From: JAKFYM01 sp964416595 | Lineage (GTDB): Bacteria; Bdellovibrionota; UBA1018; CAIPTA01 | Length of the DNA: 64,000 nt | Assembly: GCA_964416595.1 (NCBI GenBank) | Contig: CAYQES010000016.1 | Coordinates: 1 to 64,000, forward strand | Direction of reading: 5' to 3' | Shown here: positions 16,900 to 24,949 of the stretch, piece by piece | Position numbering within the stretch: position 1 is the first letter of the stretch | Layout of the letters: every line of letters begins with the position of its first letter | Made by a program: the position numbers and the translations under genes | The notes under the pieces: model-generated | What the model was told of the DNA's origin: nothing | What the model saw: only the letters and a program-made list of their open reading frames with translations | The model's database searches: none

Positions 16900-19047
16900 C
16901 TACTTAGTAGTGAACAAAGAGCGGGGAATTTTTAATCCCTTGGCTTCGATTTGTTCCACGAATTTAGGGATAAAGCCTGTAGCCACAAACCGGCCCTGCA
17001 CTTTGCGGCGTTTATCCAATCCTTCTTGTTTGAAGAGAAAAACGTCTTGCAAGCTTACAGTATCTCCTTGGATGCCCACTACTTCTGTGATGTAGGTAAC
17101 TTTACGAGATCCATCCGATAGTCTGCTCTGCTGCACAATAAGATGCACAGCGCTGGCAGCTTGCTCGCGAATGGCTTTTACGGGCAAATTCATTCCGGCC
17201 ATCATCACCAGGGTTTCCAAACGGGCGATACAATCCCGGGGTGTGTTGGCGTGAATGGTAGTGAGTGAACCATCGTGGCCGGTGTTCATGGCTTGCAACA
17301 TATCCAAAGCTTCTCCAGCTCGGCACTCACCCACAATGATCCGATCGGGCCGCATCCTTAAGGTTTGTTTCACAAGATCCCGAATGGAAACTTCCCCTTC
17401 GCCCTCGATATTGGCGGGGCGGGTTTCGAGGCGTACCACATGCTCCTGGCCTAATTGCAATTCTGCAGAATCTTCCACAGTAATAATCCGCTCCGTGGAA
17501 GGAATGAAATTAGAAAGAGTATTGAGTAAAGTAGTTTTTCCGGAACCCGTGCCTCCCGACACAATAATATTCAATCGGCTTTCCACACAGAGCCGCAGAA
17601 AATCCGCAATTTCTGGCGTGAAGGATCCGAACTTCACGAGATCCTGCCAAGTCATGCGGTGTTTTGGAAATTTACGAATCGTGAGTGTGGGCCCGCGAAT
17701 AGCTAAGGGAGGAATGATCGCGTGCACCCGGGAGCCATCGGGCAAACGGGCATCCACATATGGGCTTTTTTCATCGATCCTTCGGCCTAACGGCATCACG
17801 ATCCGTTCGATCACGTTCATTAATTGTTGGTTTGAAGAAAAAACTGTTTTGGAAAGCTGAGGTTTACCCGCTTTTTCAATATAGATCTGGCTTGAAGAAT
17901 TCACCATGATCTCTGTAACAAGATCATCAGCCAAAAGATCTTCCAAGGGGCCAAAGCCCAAAGCTTCGTCGAGAATTTCTTTCACTAACCGCTGAAGATC
18001 ATCCCGCGTAGGTGCAACGGAGGCGGTATCTTCGTTATTGAGAATATCCACCACCGTAACTCGGCATTTTTCTCGAAGCTGTTTGGCAGCCGCCGTATTA
18101 TTGCCTTCTTTTTTGAAATCAATTTTCTCCACTAGCTCTTTATGCACACGAAGCTTCAAGGCCTGCCACGGATCTATCTTTATATCCAACTGACCAGGTA
18201 TTCTGGGGCCTGCCTCTTCTTTAGCTGCAGCCGCAGAACTTACAACGGATTTTTGCGAAGCCGCCACTTGCGCTCGGGAAGGTTTTTTTAAAGCAGAAAG
18301 CTTCGTGAGCAATTGGGTCTGCTGCATTTTGCGCACGAGTTCATGTAATGCACGAGTGGAAGGCGCACTGGGCGCTGCCAATAAAAGTGGTTTGCCTGCC
18401 GTGAGGGCGGCTGCGTGGGAAGCGCTATCCTCAGGGATTGCGGCATACACCGCTTTATTCAAACTCTTTTGAATCGTAGCCGGAGAAACCGCAGCACTCT
18501 GGGAGTAGCGATTTAATATCACTTCGATCATATCGAGAGGAAAAAGCGCTTCCACCATTTCCGTTAGAATGCGTCGAGTTTGATGCATCACTAGAATATC
18601 TGGATTGGTGACCAAAAAAATCAAAGTGGAAAATTCCATGGCTTTGATGGTGTGCGCGTCCACTTGCGAGCCGCAATCAATCACTGTGAGGGGATACACA
18701 TTTGGCATCGCCTTATAGAGTTTGCCGAGCATTTCCGGGCTAATCGTGCGGGCTTGGGCCAAATTAGGTGGAGCCGCTAAATAGTGCATGCCGCTCGGAT
18801 GCTGAGCCACCAGTTTCATCATCGCCGGTTGATCGTAAGCTCCGGTGTTTTGCAAAGCTTCTTGCAAACCTTTTGGCGGTTTCACTCCCAAAATCAGGGA
18901 TTGATCTCCGCAGGCGGTGAAATCTTGGTCCACCAAAAGCGGCTTTAAATTAAATTCTTTGAGAAAGGCTAAAGCCAGGTTCGCGGCAAACACACTTTTG
19001 CCCACGCCCCCCTTACCGCCAATCACCGATATAACGTGTCCCGCCAT
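16900..19047 (-). CDS. Fused TadZ/CpaE-like and TadA/CpaF ATPases
   Basis: 715 residues joining two proteins that are normally separate. Residues 1-260 are a ParA/MinD-like ATPase (deviant Walker A GGKGGVGKS at 10-18, LLVDQDF, VIDCGSQVD), as in TadZ/CpaE, which localises the Tad machine; the usual N-terminal receiver-like domain is absent. After an Ala/Ser-rich linker (about 260-295) comes a full TadA/CpaF secretion ATPase with Walker A GGTGSGKTT near 500, an Asp box, Walker B RPDRIIVGECR and the His box TTIHANTP. TadA powers pilin assembly. It lies between the secretin gene (17 bases upstream) and tadB. The reading is uninterrupted, so the fusion is real in this sequence. Confidence 0.95.
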   Translation of the reverse strand: MAGHVISVIGGKGGVGKSVFAANLALAFLKEFNLKPLLVDQDFTACGDQSLILGVKPPKGLQEALQNTGAYDQPAMMKLVAQHPSGMHYLAAPPNLAQARTISPEMLGKLYKAMPNVYPLTVIDCGSQVDAHTIKAMEFSTLIFLVTNPDILVMHQTRRILTEMVEALFPLDMIEVILNRYSQSAAVSPATIQKSLNKAVYAAIPEDSASHAAALTAGKPLLLAAPSAPSTRALHELVRKMQQTQLLTKLSALKKPSRAQVAASQKSVVSSAAAAKEEAGPRIPGQLDIKIDPWQALKLRVHKELVEKIDFKKEGNNTAAAKQLREKCRVTVVDILNNEDTASVAPTRDDLQRLVKEILDEALGFGPLEDLLADDLVTEIMVNSSSQIYIEKAGKPQLSKTVFSSNQQLMNVIERIVMPLGRRIDEKSPYVDARLPDGSRVHAIIPPLAIRGPTLTIRKFPKHRMTWQDLVKFGSFTPEIADFLRLCVESRLNIIVSGGTGSGKTTLLNTLSNFIPSTERIITVEDSAELQLGQEHVVRLETRPANIEGEGEVSIRDLVKQTLRMRPDRIIVGECRAGEALDMLQAMNTGHDGSLTTIHANTPRDCIARLETLVMMAGMNLPVKAIREQAASAVHLIVQQSRLSDGSRKVTYITEVVGIQGDTVSLQDVFLFKQEGLDKRRKVQGRFVATGFIPKFVEQIEAKGLKIPRSLFTTK

Positions 19048-19063
19048 CCCTGGCCTCCGACCG

Positions 19064-20644
19064 TCAATTCACCACGCGACGTCTCTTCTTCTGACTATTA
19101 TTGAGGATTTTTGCCTTAATGTCAGCGGTTCCTTCGGCGGCATCACTGATTATTTTGGGTGTTATAAATACGACAAATTGAGTCTTCTTATTACGAAAGG
19201 CTTTCGAGCGCAGAAGATTGAAAATCGGATTTCCTGCAGCCCCAGAATTTCCGGATTCAGGATCTTTATCAATATCCTTGGAAGTATCGCTGGAAATGAG
19301 TCCCCCTAAGGCTGCGCTATCGCCCGACTTTAAAATCACCGTATTGGTCATAGTGGTGTTTGTGGTACGGGGTTTACCTCCGGCACCAGCTCCCGCTAAA
19401 GCTTGAAACTGGAAAAAGGTATCAAGCCGCAGCTTATCCTCGCCCATGATTTCTGGCGTAACTTTCACGTTGATACCCACAGGAACGTTATCGGGAACAG
19501 GTATGCCATTCACCACGGCGGAAATATATGGAATATTGTCGTTACGTAAAACTTCAATCTGCTTTTTATCTTCGCCAATCGACACGGTAGAAAACAATAC
19601 CCGAGCGAATCCCCCACTGGCACCAGATTGTAATTTGGGAAAGAGGTTGGAAATGGTGCCGTTGAAAGAGCCCGAACTCGCTATCCCCCCCGTAGTACCT
19701 TGGCCAATCACCATGCCTGAGCTTTCGCTCATGAGCGGAGTCCATTTGAAGAACGAACTTTTTAGGAAATCTTTGCCGATCTCCACGAAGTGATACGTGA
19801 TGCGCACCATTTTTGGCGTGGCCGGAGGAGGCGCCTCTTCCACCACGATCATATTGCGAATGCCGAATTTTTTAGCAACCGGAATCAATACGCCTTCTTT
19901 CGTGGCGGGGCTACCGCCGAATTCTGGTAAATAAGTTTGAGCGATTGTTTCTGCTCGCTGCGCATCTATTCCACTATCCACCTTACCCATTAGAAAAAAG
20001 GTATCGTTCACGATCCGCACCGTAACATTCACGCCACCTGGATCATCGTTAATTTCTTTCTGCATGCGCCGGGCAATGGCATCCCGGGAAATTTTAGAAA
20101 GAGTCACAAGATTCAAAACTTCCGTATAGGCCTGCTGCACTTGCAGAATGCGGTCAAAATCCCGAGGCACGATCAATTCCCCGTCGATCACAATTTTATC
20201 TTCCACGGATTCGATGGTGATGCCCTCCACATCGAATAACAACCTACGGATCGCCATCACCTTCTGGGAAAGATCGTTGGTGATCACATTGTAATTCAAG
20301 CGATGCACCACCTTGCCTTTAGGATCCTGGATATCAACAGAAGTGGTGCCTTTTTTTAAAGGCGTGAGTTTAATTTTGCGGGCGCTGGCTGGATCAATCT
20401 CGCCTTTCATCACCGCGGGATTGCCGATCGTAACCCGTGGTTCAAATTCATACTCCAGCCAATCGGTGGTGCCCACGGCGAGTGTGCGGTAATCGTCTTC
20501 ATTTTTTGCCGTAGAACCACCAGTGGTGCTAGTGGTTGTAGTGGATTCCGCAGGCATAGCGGGAGGAGGATCTTCTGCCATAGCAAGGCCTGAAAAAACC
20601 GCTATCAATAAGACTAGGGAGATCCATCTCACCAGGTAAGTCAT
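19064..20644 (-). CDS. cpaC: Tad outer-membrane secretin (RcpA/CpaC)
   Basis: 526 residues. Signal peptide (MTYLVRWISLVLLIAVFSGL), a Thr/Ser-rich low-complexity segment, N-terminal pilus-assembly and BON-like domains (about 60-250), and the C-terminal secretin beta-barrel domain (VPVGINVKVTPEIM, TVILKSGDSAALGGLISSD, FVVFITPKII). This ring lets the Flp pilus cross the outer membrane. It follows the cpaB-like gene by 40 bases on the same strand and precedes tadZA. The Gly/Ser-rich insertion in the middle (around ALAGAGAGGKPRTTNT) is a little longer than usual. Family assignment is secure. Confidence 0.93.
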   Translation of the reverse strand: MTYLVRWISLVLLIAVFSGLAMAEDPPPAMPAESTTTTSTTGGSTAKNEDDYRTLAVGTTDWLEYEFEPRVTIGNPAVMKGEIDPASARKIKLTPLKKGTTSVDIQDPKGKVVHRLNYNVITNDLSQKVMAIRRLLFDVEGITIESVEDKIVIDGELIVPRDFDRILQVQQAYTEVLNLVTLSKISRDAIARRMQKEINDDPGGVNVTVRIVNDTFFLMGKVDSGIDAQRAETIAQTYLPEFGGSPATKEGVLIPVAKKFGIRNMIVVEEAPPPATPKMVRITYHFVEIGKDFLKSSFFKWTPLMSESSGMVIGQGTTGGIASSGSFNGTISNLFPKLQSGASGGFARVLFSTVSIGEDKKQIEVLRNDNIPYISAVVNGIPVPDNVPVGINVKVTPEIMGEDKLRLDTFFQFQALAGAGAGGKPRTTNTTMTNTVILKSGDSAALGGLISSDTSKDIDKDPESGNSGAAGNPIFNLLRSKAFRNKKTQFVVFITPKIISDAAEGTADIKAKILNNSQKKRRRVVN

Positions 20645-20684
20645 GCAATTTCAGGGTACCAGAGATAGGGGGTTCTGCCAAAAC

Positions 20685-21521
20685 TTATGGCCGGGGTGCT
20701 TGGGATGGAGGTGCCGTAGATCCGGGCGCACGAGCAGCGGGCAATAAGCCACCATCGCGGGCCATTAAATCCTGCATACGCAATTTCACCAAATCTTCCT
20801 TGGCGCTGTCGTCGTTATTGCGCAAAACGAGATAAATGCCATTGAGCTGCACGGAAGCAAACACCAATGCCTGGGCCTGGAAAGGATCCACTTCCAGAGT
20901 AACGTTGGCGAATTGGTTATAGTCGTTAAGCTTCACTTTGGTTTTTAGCTCCGCTTTCATGGGATCATTCTCTAAAATACCTGGCATCGTGTTAGTTACA
21001 TACTTTCCTGTAGCGAGTACCATTACGTCCTGAAGAATAGTGCGTACTTCCACTTGTAACTTATTGCCCGTACCTGAAGGATCCGTGAATGCGAGCACAT
21101 CCACCCGATCCCCTGGCTTGATTAATTTCGCCACACCCGATTCATCGTTGATCCGCACTGTGGCTGCCCGTTTGCCGATTGCCACTTGCCGGGCCAAACC
21201 AGTGCGCACGCCCAACTGGGTGATCTTGGAGCGGGTTACTTGTTCATCTTTTAAAATGGGTGCCACAGCCAAGGCGCCGATAAAATCCTTGGGCTCTTGG
21301 CTCGTGCCCGGCTGCTTAAACGAAGCGGGCATGGTTTTTACGGTGATATTGGTTTCATCCAAAATATCTAATTCTTTGATGTCTTTTTTGGCCACCACCA
21401 CGGAAACTTCCGTTCCGTATTGCAAACGATAGGCTTCTTCCGTGGACGTGACATAGGAATACACCATGGACACCGCCAGAAACGCCACCACAAAGGAGAT
21501 AGTAAAGGCCCGGTTATTCAT
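20685..21521 (-). CDS. cpaB: Tad assembly protein RcpC/CpaB (SAF domain)
   Basis: 278 residues. One N-terminal membrane anchor (FTISFVVAFLAVSMVYSYV), then an SAF domain (SVVVAKKDIKELDILDETNI) and the RcpC/CpaB C-terminal domain (KLIKPGDRVDVLAF, LEVDPFQAQALVFA), ending in a Pro/Ala-rich tail. CpaB-type proteins are periplasmic components needed for Flp pilus biogenesis, perhaps touching the secretin or peptidoglycan. It lies immediately upstream of the secretin gene, the standard order. Confidence 0.92.
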   Translation of the reverse strand: MNNRAFTISFVVAFLAVSMVYSYVTSTEEAYRLQYGTEVSVVVAKKDIKELDILDETNITVKTMPASFKQPGTSQEPKDFIGALAVAPILKDEQVTRSKITQLGVRTGLARQVAIGKRAATVRINDESGVAKLIKPGDRVDVLAFTDPSGTGNKLQVEVRTILQDVMVLATGKYVTNTMPGILENDPMKAELKTKVKLNDYNQFANVTLEVDPFQAQALVFASVQLNGIYLVLRNNDDSAKEDLVKLRMQDLMARDGGLLPAARAPGSTAPPSQAPRP

Positions 21522-21568
21522 AGAGCTCCCTTAAGCTCTATCGGCCGTAACTCTAGATTTCTGAAGAC

Positions 21569-22045
21569 TTATTGGCTTGAGGGTTCTGCTCCACAGAAAT
21601 CCGTTAAACCGGATCCATCCAGTAGTTTTTTCCGGTGGGTGCAAATGCCAAAAGCGGAGCGGATTCGTACACGTTGCCGTAAGCTGCCCAATTCTGGTTC
21701 CCCCGCCTCATCATTGGCAGAGGTGTTTTTTGCTGGTGCTACCCCTAAACCCAGCACTTCTGTGGGGGCATTAGGTTTGCCCCTTAATCCCATCACCTCG
21801 CCAGAAACTCCCATATAAAAATGGGAACGTATCGTGTTCGTAAAATCCGAAGTTACGGGCCCCGAGCGGTGGTTATACATTTTCAAAAAAAGCTGGGAGC
21901 GGGCATGCTGCTGACCCACGATCGATTTATTGATCGCGGAATTCACGTGCACCAAATACCAAACAAACGCTATTAACATCGGAATGAGCATAATGAACTC
22001 GATCAGAGCCTGCCCACTCTCTTTTTCTTGGTTCGGATCTAACAT
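21569..22045 (-). CDS. TadE-like pseudopilin (third in cluster)
   Basis: 158 residues. The N-terminus contains the prepilin-peptidase-type site in EKESGQALIEF followed by one hydrophobic helix (IMLIPMLIAFVWYLVHV), the layout of TadE/TadF pseudopilins, with a longer periplasmic domain that has a pair of Cys (GICTHRK, DFCGAEP). It overlaps the preceding TadE-like gene by 7 bases. Pseudopilins of this type are processed by TadV and help Flp assembly or surface functions. Confidence 0.82.
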   Translation of the reverse strand: MLDPNQEKESGQALIEFIMLIPMLIAFVWYLVHVNSAINKSIVGQQHARSQLFLKMYNHRSGPVTSDFTNTIRSHFYMGVSGEVMGLRGKPNAPTEVLGLGVAPAKNTSANDEAGEPELGSLRQRVRIRSAFGICTHRKKLLDGSGLTDFCGAEPSSQ

Positions 22046-22698
22046 CCATTATCCTCCAAGAATTCGGCGCCATCGGCCCGGCCAATACCCGTGCTAGTTG
22101 AGAGCCGTTGCATTTCTTTCCAGCATTCATCCACCGTGGGTTCCCGGCCCAAAAAAGAATCACTAGCTAAGGGAATCGCGCCCTTCCACTCCACTGCTTT
22201 GGTGGGAGAAGTGGCTGTGCCTGGTTGGATGCTTTTGCCTTCGCCGTCTTTGGCGATGAAAGAAGCCAGCGGTAATAAAAAGAGCCGCAAATTAAAATTG
22301 TATTGCACGCCCTCAGCCCAAGAATATTTCCGGGAGTTTTCTCGGCCGCCCATTTCCGGATGCGCGCCCACGGCCGCTCCAGGAATCAATTCTGCGCCTT
22401 GCATATCCCGGTCACCGCCTGTGCGAGCCCGAGCCACAAAAGGTAAAAGATCTTGGCCCGCGGAACTTTTGAGGGATCTTTGCAAAACGGCTGTGGCAGC
22501 GTCGATCTGATCCTGTTTAAAAGGCGCCGAAGAGAGGTAAGCCCTGGAGGCCATATACGTGGAGTAGTGCACATAATGCCCGTAAGCTAAACCCCAAGCC
22601 AATTGCACAAACACAAAAATCAGGGTGAGAATCATGGAACTTACGATCAAAAATTCGATGATCGCCTGGCCCGATTCGTCTTTTTCTTTTTGTTCCAT
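22039..22698 (-). CDS. TadE-like pseudopilin with large periplasmic domain
   Basis: 219 residues from the ATG at 22698 (the frame is open further upstream but lacks the motif). MEQKEKDESGQAIIEF gives the prepilin-type cleavage site and Glu, followed by one membrane helix (LIVSSMILTLIFVFVQLAWG). The periplasmic part of about 185 residues has an Asp/Gly-rich region and ends with a Cys (DNGC). It resembles TadE/TadF/TadG-like minor pilins. It lies 4 bases downstream of the 22703-22996 gene and overlaps the next one. Confidence 0.82.
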   Translation of the reverse strand: MEQKEKDESGQAIIEFLIVSSMILTLIFVFVQLAWGLAYGHYVHYSTYMASRAYLSSAPFKQDQIDAATAVLQRSLKSSAGQDLLPFVARARTGGDRDMQGAELIPGAAVGAHPEMGGRENSRKYSWAEGVQYNFNLRLFLLPLASFIAKDGEGKSIQPGTATSPTKAVEWKGAIPLASDSFLGREPTVDECWKEMQRLSTSTGIGRADGAEFLEDNGC

Positions 22699-22702
22699 AA
22701 AA

Positions 22703-22996
22703 CTAATTCTCCGTGGGCTGGAAGATGCGAAAAGTTGCACCTTCTGGCTCCTGGATTTGGATATGCATTTTTGCGCCGCCCTCATCCCAGCCTTGAGCCC
22801 GAGGATCGGCGTATTTGTAATTGTAAGTGATTTGCTTCACGAGGGGCTCCGTAAAGCGCTCGAAAAAAAAGTGGCTAGATTTCAATTTACCAATCACAAA
22901 AAGAATCGCACTCACCACCACCACCATCAATAGGAGGTATTCCACCATGGTTTGGCCCTTTTGGTTACGCAACACTCTACGGTGCAAGCGCTTCAT
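22703..22996 (-). CDS. TadE/Flp-like minor pilin
   Basis: 97 residues from the ATG at 22996. RNQKGQTMVEYLLLMVVVV is the Flp/TadE processing motif (G before QTMVEY) plus hydrophobic helix. The C-terminal part is aromatic and basic (FFFERFTEPLVKQITYNYKY). Its ATG overlaps the end of the prepilin peptidase gene by 4 bases, so substrate and enzyme are translationally linked. Confidence 0.8.
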   Translation of the reverse strand: MKRLHRRVLRNQKGQTMVEYLLLMVVVVSAILFVIGKLKSSHFFFERFTEPLVKQITYNYKYADPRAQGWDEGGAKMHIQIQEPEGATFRIFQPTEN

Positions 22997-23514
22997 AGAA
23001 ACTTGCCCTCGTGACGTAAGTAAATAAGCAAGGCCACAGACAAAGCCAAACAAATGCCAAAAGCGAATTTGCGATCTTTATCTAGGCGCAAGGGTTCGGC
23101 TACCAATCCAGGAACAAAAAGGGCACGTAAGAAAAAATAAATGTTTCTTATCACGGCCCACAAACGGCCACGATAAATGATTTCGACTAAGGCATACAGT
23201 GCTCCAATCACCACTGCGCCAATAGCCACATAAAAACAAAAACGCCAACCTGTCCAAGCGCCAATCACCATCAGCAGTTTAACGTCACCTGCCCCCATAT
23301 AACCCAAAGCATAGATAGGAAAATAGAGGCCAAAGCCGATCAATACGCCCAGCACTCCGTTCACAGCGCCACCCAAACTAAACAGCCACACTTGCGCCAC
23401 AAGCCCCAACACTATGGCAGGAAGAGTGAGCCAATTAGGAATTTTTTTGGTGAAGAGATCATGCATCCCTCCCACCAAACTAAAAGCAAAAGCCATGGCG
23501 CTTAATTGCTCCAT
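22993..23514 (-). CDS. tadV: Prepilin peptidase TadV/CpaA (A24 family)
   Basis: 173 residues, about six membrane helices. Both catalytic Asp motifs of A24 aspartic peptidases are visible: MHDLFTKKIPNWLTLP near the N-terminus and GAGDVKLL in the middle. The methylase domain of type IV prepilin peptidases is absent, as expected for the Tad type. It processes the Flp and TadE-like pilins encoded around it. It overlaps the upstream TadE-like gene by 13 bases and the downstream one by 4. Confidence 0.93.
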   Translation of the reverse strand: MEQLSAMAFAFSLVGGMHDLFTKKIPNWLTLPAIVLGLVAQVWLFSLGGAVNGVLGVLIGFGLYFPIYALGYMGAGDVKLLMVIGAWTGWRFCFYVAIGAVVIGALYALVEIIYRGRLWAVIRNIYFFLRALFVPGLVAEPLRLDKDRKFAFGICLALSVALLIYLRHEGKFL

Positions 23515-23789
23515 CGGCTGACTCCCGCAAAACCATCCATGGATTTTACTCCGTCGGGCCCAAGCTTGGTGCCCGATTTCAAGTTGGCTTCAAGGTAAGA
23601 TCCTAAGCGCAACATGGTTTTGTCGAGGCTGGCTTTAAAGCCAAACTCTTTATTGAAAAAAACGAGCTGCAAAAATGCCAACGACACTAACAAGATCAGC
23701 AAAAATTCCAAGATTGCCTGACCCCGCTCTGAGCGGATCTTAGGCCGGCGGCGAAAAAAGAAGAAAAAGCGTTTTTGTGCTTCGTCCAT
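23502..23789 (-). CDS. TadE-like pseudopilin (first in cluster)
   Basis: 95 residues. A basic N-terminus with a run of Phe and Arg (KRFFFFFRRRPK) is followed by the processing motif SERGQAILEF and a membrane helix (LLILLVSLAFLQLVFF), then about 45 residues ending SRWSN. It overlaps the prepilin peptidase gene by 13 bases. First gene after the flp terminator, so it depends on terminator readthrough or its own promoter. Confidence 0.78.
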   Translation of the reverse strand: MDEAQKRFFFFFRRRPKIRSERGQAILEFLLILLVSLAFLQLVFFNKEFGFKASLDKTMLRLGSYLEANLKSGTKLGPDGVKSMDGFAGVSRWSN

Positions 23790-23821
23790 GAGGCACCTCT
23801 TTTTTATTGTAAGCTTAAGAC

Positions 23822-23852
23822 AAAAAAAAATCGCAGCCTAAAAGCTGCGATT
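23822..23852 (-). terminator. Rho-independent terminator after flp
   Basis: On the minus strand AATCGCAGC (23844-23852) pairs with GCTGCGATT (23829-23837) around a six-base loop, followed by a run of T residues (23822-23830). It sits between the major pilin gene and the rest of the assembly genes, which would give abundant pilin and lower downstream expression. Confidence 0.9.
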
Positions 23853-23878
23853 ATTCAAAACACACTTGGTAGCGTGTG

Positions 23879-24073
23879 CTACCAGTTTCCATCGTCTTCG
23901 ATAACTTCAGTGGTCTTGCTATCTAAGCCGTCGAAGATTTTGCCCAGGATAGTGGTCAGTTTTTTACGGAACTGCATGAAGATGGTCACGATCACGGCGA
24001 GAATAAGAATATACTCGGTCGTGGTCTGGCCCGACTCATCTTTCACGAAATTTTTGATCTCTAATAATTTCAT
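23879..24073 (-). CDS. flp: Major Flp pilin
   Basis: 64 residues. KDESGQTTTEYILILAVIV carries the Flp processing site (cleavage after the Gly, mature start QTTTEY with Glu at +5) and the hydrophobic assembly helix. The short C-terminal domain is acidic (DDGNW at the end) instead of the usual basic or neutral tail. It is followed by a strong terminator and preceded by a sigma-70-like promoter. This is the main subunit of the Tad pilus, which mediates surface adhesion in other bacteria. Confidence 0.9.
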   Translation of the reverse strand: MKLLEIKNFVKDESGQTTTEYILILAVIVTIFMQFRKKLTTILGKIFDGLDSKTTEVIEDDGNW

Positions 24074-24148
24074 GCCCAGTTCCTAGCCTTGAATATAATT
24101 CGGCATACCTATCCAAAGGCTTTAATCCTTTTTCACCACTTATCTATT

Positions 24149-24176
24149 AGTTTAAATTATTGATAATTTTTGTCAA
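24149..24176 (-). promoter_or_regulatory. Sigma-70-like promoter for flp
   Basis: Minus-strand TTGACA (24171-24176), 16-bp spacer, TAAACT (24149-24154), within an AT-rich stretch. The leader to the ATG at 24073 would be about 70 bases. The perfect -35 makes it a good candidate. Confidence 0.6.
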
Positions 24177-24238
24177 GTATTTGAAATTTGGGGTCTAATA
24201 CGAGCTTTAGGGGGGTTCTGAGCTTCTTTTGAAAAGAG

Positions 24239-24262
24239 GACTGTCTCCGATCGGAAACAGTC
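24239..24262 (-). terminator. Hairpin at the end of the FHA/phosphatase operon
   Basis: A 24-base near-perfect palindrome, GACTGT at each end around TCCGATCGGA, covering the stop codon of the PP2C-like gene and followed on the minus strand by CTCTTTTC. It probably ends the tadC-to-phosphatase transcript before flp. Confidence 0.55.
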
Positions 24263-24941
24263 AACACTCTACCAGCACCAGGGTGCGGTTCCAGCCCTGG
24301 GCTGAAAGGCTGGCATTTTCGAGCAACTGTTGGGCAATAGGCGCTAAATTCTCGCCCGGCATGTGCGCGCTTAAAGCTGCTAAAAAAGGAGCCGACTGTT
24401 CCCATTCCACGCCACCCGAAGCCAAGAGCAACACATCTGCCGGCTCATGGGGCAACCAGCGAGATTCCACCAAAGGCTCCGATAAACCTAGAGCATGATC
24501 CGCCAAGAGCGGTTGAAATTCTTGGCGGGGCGGGGCTTGAGGCAAAAGTAGCGGACGTAAATTTCCCTGCCGAAAAAGGAAAGCTGAACAAGTTCCACAT
24601 TGGCTTATGGCCAAAAAATTCGGGAAAATTTGCAATGCCACAAGGGATGCTGCGCCCTTTACTGCGGCTTTTGCATTTCTTGTTTCAATCGCTGTTTGCG
24701 CTGCTGCAAAAGCTGCCCGTTGGCGCTTAAGTTCCGGCGGAAAATCTCCAGTGGTGGGCAATTCTCGTTCCGCACGGAAACTTAATAATGCTTCCTTGGC
24801 CGCTAAATCTCCCCCACCCCTACCACCAAAACCATCGGCCACCGCAAACAGACCACGAACAGGATCCGCGTAGAAACCATCTTCCTGCACAGGCCACGTA
24901 CCCTGAACAGTGGCTGCCCCAAATGCAAATGTGCGTTTCAT
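24261..24941 (-). CDS. PP2C-like phosphatase, probably degenerate
   Basis: 226 residues resembling PPM/PP2C serine/threonine phosphatases: VQEDGFYADP and LFAVADGFGGRGGG match the first two metal-site motifs. The later motifs are altered: LLLASGGVEW stands where SDG is expected and GWNRTLVLVE where DN-x-T is expected, so two metal-binding Asp residues are missing. It may be weakly active or serve as a binding module. It follows the two-FHA protein by 8 bases. FHA domains bind phosphothreonine, so a phosphatase-fold partner in the same operon suggests Thr-phosphorylation control of the Tad machinery. No kinase gene is in the window. Confidence 0.75.
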   Translation of the reverse strand: MKRTFAFGAATVQGTWPVQEDGFYADPVRGLFAVADGFGGRGGGDLAAKEALLSFRAERELPTTGDFPPELKRQRAAFAAAQTAIETRNAKAAVKGAASLVALQIFPNFLAISQCGTCSAFLFRQGNLRPLLLPQAPPRQEFQPLLADHALGLSEPLVESRWLPHEPADVLLLASGGVEWEQSAPFLAALSAHMPGENLAPIAQQLLENASLSAQGWNRTLVLVEC

Positions 24942-24949
24942 AATATCTC

